DNA from: Roseateles terrae | GTDB taxonomy: Bacteria > Pseudomonadota > Gammaproteobacteria > Burkholderiales > Burkholderiaceae_C | Assembly (NCBI RefSeq): GCF_014192155.1 | Contig: NZ_JACHXO010000003.1 | Location: 310,001 to 374,000, forward strand | Reading direction: 5' to 3' | Length of the DNA: 64,000 nucleotides | Part shown: positions 46,326 through 53,310 of the stretch, one piece after another | Numbering within the stretch: the stretch's first letter is position 1 | How the letters are laid out: each line of letters starts with the position of its first letter | The notes under the pieces: model-generated | Told to the model about the DNA's origin: nothing | Database searches by the model: none | Seen by the model: only the letters and a program-made list of their open reading frames with translations | Translations under genes and position numbers: made by a program

Positions 46326-47230
46326 CGCAACTGCTCCAGCAGGCGCAGCAGTTGGGTTTCTGCATCCACCTCCGGATTCAGCGGCGCCTGCGCCATGCGG
46401 GCGGTCAGCCGCGCCCGCGTGCGGCCATCGGCGCAGGGATGCACATGCGCGCTGAGGGCGCCGAGCAGGTCCTGCGGCAGGGCGCGGTCCGTCTGCGGCA
46501 GCAGCGCGACAAAGCGGTCCGCCGCATACCGACACAGCAGGTCGCCCGGCCGCAATTGCAGCAGCAGCAGCGGCCCGGTGGCCTGCAGCAGCCGGTCCGC
46601 CTCCGCCAGCCCGTGCTGCCGCGAGAGGGACGCCAGATCCGCCCATCCCACCATCACCATCACCGCAGGCTCGCTCCGCGTCTGGCGCTGCTGCAGTTGC
46701 TGCTGGCGCAGCTGATTCAGCAGATAGGCCCCGTCTCCCAGCTGGGTCAGGCGGTCGATCTGCGCATGCTCGCGATAGCCCCGCTCCCGACCGCTGCGCA
46801 AGGCATTCAGCGCCAGCTGCTCCTGGCGCCACAGGTGCAGTCCCCAGGTCAGCCCGATCATGCCGACGAGCTGAAAGCCCGACTCCATGCCCAGCAGCAG
46901 GCTGAAGTCCCGGGGCAGTTTCCAGAATTCGTCCATCAGGTCGGCCCAGCCGCCCATCAGCATGCCCGACAGACCCAGGCACAACCAGGTGGTGACACGC
47001 CCGGCCAGGCGGCTCGCACGCAGCTGGACCAGCCACAGCGCCAGCATGCCCACGACCAGGGTCTCGCTGAGAATGTCGATCCAGCGCCAGGCCGCCATCG
47101 GCTTGGCCACCGCCCAATGGGCAAAGAGCCAGGTGATGCCGCACATCAGCAGCATCAGCGCATGACCAAAATGGCGCGAGCCGGCCACCGGAGCGAGCAC
47201 CAGCGGCGGGCGCGGCAGGACAAGTTTCAT
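46322..47230 (-). CDS. Membrane protein with degenerate GGDEF domain
   Basis: A 302-residue protein. The N-terminal half has about four or five hydrophobic helices (LMLLMCGITWLFAHWAVA, TLVVGMLALWLVQL, LGLSGMLMGGW, FQLVGMIGLTWGLHLW). The C-terminal half has the outline of a GGDEF domain: IDRLTQLGDGAYLLNQL replaces the usual D-x-LT-x-L-x-NR, and the catalytic loop reads LCRYAADRF instead of RxGGDEF. The GTP-binding and metal residues are thus lost and cyclase activity is very unlikely. Overlap with the downstream AraC gene points to a role in controlling that regulator, possibly by binding it or c-di-GMP. Confidence 0.72.
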   Translation of the reverse strand: MKLVLPRPPLVLAPVAGSRHFGHALMLLMCGITWLFAHWAVAKPMAAWRWIDILSETLVVGMLALWLVQLRASRLAGRVTTWLCLGLSGMLMGGWADLMDEFWKLPRDFSLLLGMESGFQLVGMIGLTWGLHLWRQEQLALNALRSGRERGYREHAQIDRLTQLGDGAYLLNQLRQQQLQQRQTRSEPAVMVMVGWADLASLSRQHGLAEADRLLQATGPLLLLQLRPGDLLCRYAADRFVALLPQTDRALPQDLLGALSAHVHPCADGRTRARLTARMAQAPLNPEVDAETQLLRLLEQLR

Positions 47231-47417
47231 GGCGCGCGATGCTAGGGAGGGTTTGTGACAGTGGATGGCGCCGCCGCCGCGGGGGGTTCAAACAGCTCAC
47301 GGGCCGCCTCCCCGTGCGCTGCACGGCGGTCGGCATGGCGGGAAAGCCGCACTGTCATGCAAGCGCCACGCGGGGTTCTCACCATCCGCCCCCATTGCTG
47401 ACTCCTGGACTGCCCTC

Positions 47418-50021
47418 ATGCGCACCCCGCCCCGCCCCACCCTGCTGGCCCTGTGCCTCTCCAGCCTCTGGATCGCCCCGGTACTGGCCGGACAGGCTGC
47501 ACCTGCACCTGCACCTGCTGCGAGCGCTTCGGCAGCGACAGGCGCCGCCGTCCCAGGTGCTGCAGCCAAAGATGCTGCGGCTGCAGGCACCGTTGCAGGC
47601 ACCCCCACGCCGCAGAAGCTCGACACCGTCGTGACCACCGGCCAGGCCGCCGCCCTGCGCTCGGCCCTGGACAAGCAGACGGCCGCCACCGGCATCGTCA
47701 ACGTGGTGCATGCCGACGGCATCGGCCAGTTGCCCGACAACAATGCCGCCGAGGCGCTGGCCCGACTGCCGGGCGTGTCGGTGGAACGGGACCAGGGGGA
47801 AGGTCGCTTCATCCGCGTGCGTGGCCTGGGGCCGGACTACAACACGGTCACCATCAACGGTGCCGTGGCACCGGCTTCGCAGTCCGACCGCCGCGCGCCC
47901 GGGCTGGACCTGATCCCGGCCGGCCTGATCCGCTCGCTGGAAGTGAACAAGACCCTGACGCCCGACCAGGACGCCAACTCCCTGGGCGGCACCGTCACCG
48001 TGCGCACCCTCAGCGCCTTCGACCAGCCGGGCCGCCTCTTCACCCTGGACGCCGGCCTGAATCACGATGCCAACGCGGGGCAGACCCGTCCGCGCGGCTC
48101 GGTCGCCTTTGCAGACCGCTTCGGCGGCGGCACGTTGGGCCTGGTGGTGGCGCTGTCCGCCGACCAGCGCCGATTCGCCAGCGACAACGTCGAGACCGGC
48201 GGTGACTGGAGCGACGGCCAGCTTGGCAGCTTCGAACTGCGCCGCTACGAGATCACCCGCGAGCGCCTGGGCGCTGCGCTGAACCTCGACTTCCGGCCCG
48301 ATACCGGCCGCAGCTTCTACCTGCGCAGCTTCAGCAGCCGCTTCACCGACGAGGAGAACCGCCAGTCGATGAAGGTGGCTTTCGCCGCCCCCCTGGCGCC
48401 CGGTGCGCTCGGCAACGCCACCATCAGCCGCGGCGTGAAGCAGCGCCGGGAGATCAACAAGTCCTCCGCCGTGGTGCTGGGGACCGAGTGGACGCAGGGC
48501 GTGTGGAAGGCCTGGGCGGAAGTCGGCGCAGGCCGCGCCAGCGAGGACAAGCCGGACACGCTCAGCTCCTCCGCCTTCACTGCGGACGTCAAGGGCCTGG
48601 GCTACACCAGCACGGTGCGGCCGATGCCCACAGCGCTGGCCAGCCTGAATGACGCCGGGAACTTCAGCTTCAACAAGGCCAAGATGGAGCAAAGCCACGC
48701 CAGTGACCGCGTCCGTCATGCCAAGGTGGACCTGCAGCGTGAATTCGACGTGGCCGGCTGGGACCTGGACCTGAAAGCCGGTCTCAAGGCCACCCGGCGC
48801 GACAAGGACAACGAGCAGGAGGTCTTTGCGCCCACGGCCAAGCTGCTGAAGAAGGCGCCCTACAACCTGAGCTCGGCCCAGCTCAAGCTCGGCAACTTCC
48901 TCACCGGCGGCACGGTGGACTATCCATGGACCTCTTTCGGCCCCGCCATGGACCCCGGCACGCTGCGCAAGCTGTATGCGACGTCGCTGCCGGATTTCCG
49001 TGATGCGGTGGATTCGGAAGTGAACGACTACGCCATGCGGGAACGCACCGATGCGGGCTATCTGCAGGGCACGCTGGAACAGGGCGGCACGCAGTGGATC
49101 GCCGGGGTTCGTGGCGAGCGGGTCCGTTTCCAGGCGGACGGCATGTCCTCGGTGGATGACACCCTCAGCCCGACCACCCTCCGCAACAGCACCCATCGCT
49201 GGCTGCCGGCGCTGCTGCTGCGACAGCAACTGGCGGCCGAGACCACGCTGCGCGCCGCCATCACTCACACCCTGGTGCGGCCGTCGTTTGACCAGCTCAG
49301 CCCCGGACTGACGGTGGACGGCGATGAAGCCACGCTGGGCAATCCGCAGCTCAGGCCGCTGCGCTCGCGCAATCTGGACCTGGGCGTGGAGCGCCGGCTG
49401 GGACGTGACGGCGCGGTGTCCGCCTATGTGTTCCACAAGAAGATCCATGACTTCGCCTTCCAGACCGACATCGCGGGCACACCGGGCTGGGAAGGCTTCA
49501 GTCATGTGCAGACCTACGCCAATGGGGGCGCCGCCACGGTGCGCGGTCTGGAGCTGTCCTGGAGCCAGGCGCTGAGCACCCTGCCCGCGCCGTGGAACGG
49601 GCTGGTGCTGGGCGCCAACGGCAGCTTCGTCCGCTCGCGCGCCAGCATCGGCGCGTATGACGGCGGGGTGTATCAATCGCGCCGCATCTCGCTGCCCAGC
49701 CAGTCGGACCGCAGCATCAACCTGAGCCTGGGCTGGGAATCTGCGGCCTTTGCGGCGCGTCTGGCGTTGAATCACAAGTCCCCGTATCTGCTGGAAGTGG
49801 GCGATGTGCTCAATGCGGCGCAGGACCGGCGCGTGGACACGCAGAACCAGCTGGATGCATCGATGCGCATCCGTCTGCTCAAGGGCCTGGACCTCAACCT
49901 GGAAGCGCTCAATCTGAGCAACGAGCGCTATTACGTCTACCAAGGGGACAAGGCCCACAACGTGCAGTACGAGCGATACGGTCGGGCCTACAAGGTCAGC
50001 GTGAAGCTGGCGATGTTCTGA
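47418..50021 (+). CDS. TonB-dependent receptor
   Basis: An 867-residue outer-membrane receptor. It has a signal peptide (LLALCLSSLWIAPVLAGQA), an Ala-rich linker and TonB-box-like KLDTVVTTG. The plug domain has LPDNNAAEALARLPGVSVERD, FIRVRGLGPDYNTVTINGAV and NSLGGTVTVRTL. The beta barrel ends in Phe (YKVSVKLAMF). The plug style (VERDQGEG, IRVRGLG) matches receptors that import large organic molecules. The phytase gene starts 11 bases after its stop, so the receptor probably imports inositol phosphate breakdown products or a phytate-metal complex. A CTGTCAT half-site (47352-47358) upstream recalls Pho boxes but lacks a clear partner. Confidence 0.92.
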   Translation: MRTPPRPTLLALCLSSLWIAPVLAGQAAPAPAPAASASAATGAAVPGAAAKDAAAAGTVAGTPTPQKLDTVVTTGQAAALRSALDKQTAATGIVNVVHADGIGQLPDNNAAEALARLPGVSVERDQGEGRFIRVRGLGPDYNTVTINGAVAPASQSDRRAPGLDLIPAGLIRSLEVNKTLTPDQDANSLGGTVTVRTLSAFDQPGRLFTLDAGLNHDANAGQTRPRGSVAFADRFGGGTLGLVVALSADQRRFASDNVETGGDWSDGQLGSFELRRYEITRERLGAALNLDFRPDTGRSFYLRSFSSRFTDEENRQSMKVAFAAPLAPGALGNATISRGVKQRREINKSSAVVLGTEWTQGVWKAWAEVGAGRASEDKPDTLSSSAFTADVKGLGYTSTVRPMPTALASLNDAGNFSFNKAKMEQSHASDRVRHAKVDLQREFDVAGWDLDLKAGLKATRRDKDNEQEVFAPTAKLLKKAPYNLSSAQLKLGNFLTGGTVDYPWTSFGPAMDPGTLRKLYATSLPDFRDAVDSEVNDYAMRERTDAGYLQGTLEQGGTQWIAGVRGERVRFQADGMSSVDDTLSPTTLRNSTHRWLPALLLRQQLAAETTLRAAITHTLVRPSFDQLSPGLTVDGDEATLGNPQLRPLRSRNLDLGVERRLGRDGAVSAYVFHKKIHDFAFQTDIAGTPGWEGFSHVQTYANGGAATVRGLELSWSQALSTLPAPWNGLVLGANGSFVRSRASIGAYDGGVYQSRRISLPSQSDRSINLSLGWESAAFAARLALNHKSPYLLEVGDVLNAAQDRRVDTQNQLDASMRIRLLKGLDLNLEALNLSNERYYVYQGDKAHNVQYERYGRAYKVSVKLAMF

Positions 50022-50032
50022 AGGAGCGGGCG

Positions 50033-51718
50033 TTGAAGATGATCACCGGAACCATGCACAGCCGCGCACACCGCGGCTGGATCGGCGCGGCGCTGCTGGC
50101 GGCGGCGCTGACGCCCTGGTCGGCCCAGGCGCAGGGCCACGGCCAGACCCAGACCCAGTCCCAGGCGCAGGCACAGACGCCAATGCAGACACCGAGCCTT
50201 GCGTTGGAACTGGCGAAGTCCGGCCTGCGCCTGCTCGACGGGCAAGGGCGTGTTCAGGCTGAACTGCCGATGCGCGCCAAGCGCTGGGACCACCGCCAGC
50301 TGCCTGACGGCCGCACCGTGGCGCTGGTGCAGGACGCCGACAGCGGCGTCCTGCGCCTGATCGAAGCGCGCCAGGGACATCTGGAGGAACGGCGCCGCTG
50401 GGACGGTCCTGCCTTCAATGTGGAGGCGCTCTGCCTCTACCTGCCGCCCGCGCAGCCGCTGCTGCAGGCCTTTGTGCTCGGGGATGACGGCATTGGGGAG
50501 CAGTGGCTGGTGGATGAGCGTTCACCCAGTGGCGCGGGGCACGCCCCGATGATGCGCCGGCTCTCCAGCGTCCCGGATGCCAGGGGCTGCGCCGTGGTGG
50601 ACACCGAAAACCGGCTCTACGTGGCCGAAGCCGGCGTGGGTCTGTGGGCCCAGAGCGCGGATGCGGAGCGGCATGAGCGCCATCTGGTGGCCCCGGGGCT
50701 GGCGCCCGCCGACCTGCCGCTGTGGCTGGCCGCGCGGGGCTCGGGACGTGCAGACGCCCTCCCCGTCGTCCAGCCCAGCGGCCAGACCGTACCGGTGCGC
50801 GGCAGCGGCGATGCGGCGGACGATCCGGCCATCTGGGTCCATCCGCGCACCCCGACCGCCAGCCGGATCCTCGGCACCGACAAGAAGCTCGGGCTGGCGG
50901 TCTACGACCTGCAGGGTCGCGAGACCCAGTTCCTGCCGGTGGGTCGGGTGAACAACGTCGACCTGCGGCAGGGCCTGCGGTATGGCGGCGCCCGCTGGGA
51001 TCTGGCGGTGGCCTCCCAGCGTGATCGCAAGACGGTGGTCGTCTTCCAGATCAGCGCCAACGGCCAGCTCACCACCGCCGCGGAGCTGCCGACCGGTCTG
51101 GACGACGTGTATGGGATCTGCAGCGGACGCAATCCGGCGGGCGGTCTCGACATCTTCGTCAACGACAAGGACGGCCGGGTGCAGCAGATCCGTCTGCAGC
51201 GCGACGGCAAGACCTGGACCGGCCAGCCAGTGGCGCAGTTCCGGCTGGACACCCAGCCTGAAGGCTGCGTGGTGGACGAGGTCGGCCAGCAGCTCTTTAT
51301 CGGCGAGGAGAAACGAGGCCTGTGGCGCCTCGCGCTGGAGGCTGACGGCCGCATGGGCGCGGCGCAACTGGTGCTGCCAGTCGGTGACGTGCTGACGGCC
51401 GATGTGGAGGGCATGGCGGTGCACCGCAGTGCCAAGGGTGCGTGGCTGGTGGTGTCGGCGCAGGGCAGTGACAGCTTTGTGGTGCTGGCTGCGCAACCAC
51501 CGTTCGCGGTGAAAGGCCGGTTCCGGGTGGGCCTCAATGCGGCGCTGGGGATTGATGCCGTCTCCGAGACCGACGGACTGGACGTGACCGCCGCAAATCT
51601 CGGCGGGGTCTACGGCGAAGGTCTGCTGGTGGTGCAGGATGGCCACAAGCGCTGGCCGCTGGGGCGTCAGAACTTCAAGCTGGTGCCGTGGGCCGAGGTG
51701 ATGCGGGTGATGCCCTGA
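50033..51718 (+). CDS. Beta-propeller phytase with extra N-terminal domain
   Basis: A 561-residue secreted protein. It starts at TTG 50033, with AAGGAG eight bases upstream, just after the TonB receptor gene. After a signal peptide (LLAAALTPWSAQAQ) and a Gln-rich linker, residues about 60-240 look like an incomplete propeller. The full phytase propeller covers about 250-560: DAADDPAIWVHP, ILGTDKKLGLAVYDLQG, GRVNNVDLRQG, EGCVVDEVGQQLFIGEEKRG and ADVEGMAVH carry the Ca-binding and phosphate-binding residues. Dual-domain beta-propeller phytases with a partial first domain are known in Bacillus and others. It releases phosphate from phytate in the periplasm or outside. Confidence 0.9.
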   Translation: MKMITGTMHSRAHRGWIGAALLAAALTPWSAQAQGHGQTQTQSQAQAQTPMQTPSLALELAKSGLRLLDGQGRVQAELPMRAKRWDHRQLPDGRTVALVQDADSGVLRLIEARQGHLEERRRWDGPAFNVEALCLYLPPAQPLLQAFVLGDDGIGEQWLVDERSPSGAGHAPMMRRLSSVPDARGCAVVDTENRLYVAEAGVGLWAQSADAERHERHLVAPGLAPADLPLWLAARGSGRADALPVVQPSGQTVPVRGSGDAADDPAIWVHPRTPTASRILGTDKKLGLAVYDLQGRETQFLPVGRVNNVDLRQGLRYGGARWDLAVASQRDRKTVVVFQISANGQLTTAAELPTGLDDVYGICSGRNPAGGLDIFVNDKDGRVQQIRLQRDGKTWTGQPVAQFRLDTQPEGCVVDEVGQQLFIGEEKRGLWRLALEADGRMGAAQLVLPVGDVLTADVEGMAVHRSAKGAWLVVSAQGSDSFVVLAAQPPFAVKGRFRVGLNAALGIDAVSETDGLDVTAANLGGVYGEGLLVVQDGHKRWPLGRQNFKLVPWAEVMRVMP

Positions 51719-51750
51719 CGGTCGGGGGGCGCCGTAGCGCCGTACCGACC

Positions 51751-51795
51751 GGTCGCCGGGTTAACGGGTCGCCGGGTCAACCGGTCAACGGGTCG
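51751..51795. repeat. Short tandem repeat between the phytase and GGDEF-like genes
   Basis: GGTCGCCGGGTTAAC (51751-51765) and GGTCGCCGGGTCAAC (51767-51781) differ at one base; a third partial copy (CGGTCAACGGGTCG) follows. The array lies between convergent genes, with no T-tract. Confidence 0.7.
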
Positions 51796-51804
51796 GGGAC
51801 GTGT

Positions 51805-52347
51805 TCACCCCCGCGCTCGCAGATCGTCCCGTGCCAACTGGGCGAGATCGGCCCCGCGCGAGCTGCCGTCCGGAAAGGACGAGGCGCCGATCCGCAGCCG
51901 GACATGCATCAGCTGCCCTTCCCCCACGCCATACGAGCCGCCGAGCGCATGGTGCAGCCGGTGGCGGACCAGGTCGGACTCCGGTGCCCCGGCGTCGATC
52001 AGCAGCACGGCGAAGCTGCTCTCGCCCACCTGCACCACCGCATCGGTGCCCCGCACACGGCTGCGCAGACGACGCCCCACGGCCGTCATCAGGCTGGCCC
52101 GCTGTTCCTGCGGCACCTCCTCCTGCGCGGCTTCCACCGACTCGGCTTCCAGCCACATCACGGACATCCGGGCCCCATAGCGGCGGCACTGGGTCAGCTG
52201 GCGGGTGATCATCAGGCCGAACTCGCCCAGCGATTCCACGCGCGGCACGCTCGGCGCGCCGCCGTGGCGCTGCGGCTTGGCGCGCTGGTCTTCCGCCGTG
52301 CCGTCCTCGCAGGGAATGGCCTTGGCGGCTGATTGGGACGAGTACAT
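51805..52347 (-). CDS. Stand-alone GGDEF-like protein with degenerate active site
   Basis: A 180-residue soluble protein without membrane or sensor domains. After 40 unstructured residues, a GGDEF-fold domain follows: SLGEFGLMITRQLTQCRRYG, MSVMWLEAESVE, then the loop GTDAVVQVGESSFAVLLIDA and a second inhibitory-site-like region. The loop reads V-G-E-S-S-F where GGDEF is expected, so cyclase activity is unlikely. GGAG lies nine bases before the ATG at 52347. It is divergent from the ECF sigma gene, sharing a 294-bp upstream region, and convergent with the phytase gene. Confidence 0.72.
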   Translation of the reverse strand: MYSSQSAAKAIPCEDGTAEDQRAKPQRHGGAPSVPRVESLGEFGLMITRQLTQCRRYGARMSVMWLEAESVEAAQEEVPQEQRASLMTAVGRRLRSRVRGTDAVVQVGESSFAVLLIDAGAPESDLVRHRLHHALGGSYGVGEGQLMHVRLRIGASSFPDGSSRGADLAQLARDDLRARG

Positions 52348-52641
52348 CTGATCGACTCCGGACCGGGACTTCCTGGCCCTTGCGCACCACTCCCCTCCAC
52401 GCGGTGCACAAGGTGAGGGCACGACCCGCCTCAATAGCAGCCCGTGTCTCCGGCCTCCCTTGCCACCTCTCAAAGTCGTGCCCTCACTCTCTAAAACGCA
52501 GCGGCGGGCCCCAACCCGACATCGCGCGACACAATTCTTCTGAGGGGAAACCCTTGTTTCGGGATCCGTTCGTGCGCTTTGACATCGAACGGGACCGGTC
52601 ACATGTAACAAAGTCATACAAGGCCGGTAGAGTGCGGGCCC

Positions 52642-53196
52642 ATGACGGAGATCACCCAACTGCTGCAAGCGGCCAGCCAAGGCGACCGGGCGGCGGCCGA
52701 CCGGGTCGTGTCGCAGCTGTACGGGGAACTGCAGCGGCTGGCACGGCAGCGGATGCGTTTGTCCGGCAGCGTGACCCTGCTGGACACCACCGCCCTCGTC
52801 CACGAAGCCTGGTTGCGGCTGGCGGGTGCGCAGGCGGCCGGCTTCCAGGACCGACGTCACTTCCTCGCCTATGCCTCGCGGGTGATGCGCAATGTGGTGA
52901 TCGACGTGGTGCGGGCCCGGCGGGCGGAGCGGCGCGGCGGCGACCAGACGGCGCTGACGCTCAATACGGCCGTGATCGAGATGGGCCCGCAGTCGGACGA
53001 CCGCATCCTGCGCATTCATGAGGCGCTGGATGAACTCGCAGACGTGGAACCCCGTCTGGCTCAGGTGGTGGAGATGCGGTACTTTGGCGGATTGCTGGAA
53101 CAGGAAATCGCGGAAGCACTGGGCGTCACCGAGCGTACGGTGCAGCGGGACTGGCAGAAGGCACGGCTGTTTCTCTCCATCAGCCTGAAGGATTGA
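52642..53196 (+). CDS. ECF-type RNA polymerase sigma factor
   Basis: A 184-residue sigma-70 family protein of the ECF type usually found beside Ser/Thr kinases. Region 2 covers about 25-95 (LYGELQRLARQRMRLSG, LVHEAWLRLAG, FLAYASRVMRNVVIDVVRAR). Region 4 covers about 130-180 (VVEMRYFGGLLEQEIAEALG, VTERTVQRDWQKARLFL). No anti-sigma factor gene is nearby; instead a membrane Ser/Thr kinase gene follows 114 bases downstream. In a comparable pair in Xanthomonas, the kinase activates the sigma factor by phosphorylation. The likely targets are the neighbouring small-protein and exporter genes, but no matching promoter pair is evident by eye. Confidence 0.92.
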   Translation: MTEITQLLQAASQGDRAAADRVVSQLYGELQRLARQRMRLSGSVTLLDTTALVHEAWLRLAGAQAAGFQDRRHFLAYASRVMRNVVIDVVRARRAERRGGDQTALTLNTAVIEMGPQSDDRILRIHEALDELADVEPRLAQVVEMRYFGGLLEQEIAEALGVTERTVQRDWQKARLFLSISLKD

Positions 53197-53310
53197 TCAA
53201 GCACGCTGAGCGTGTTGGCTCCAACGACAAGAACAGAGCCCCGCGAGAGGCCACCTGCATGTGACGGCGCCTGAGGAGGCGCTTCCGACAAAAAAACAGA
53301 AGAGAAGCGA

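Noticed and set aside
47231-47417. Full Pho box or cobalamin riboswitch before the TonB receptor
   Set aside because: Only one CTGTCAT half-site is present, with a poor partner 11 bp away, and no riboswitch core is visible. Reported only as a weak possibility.
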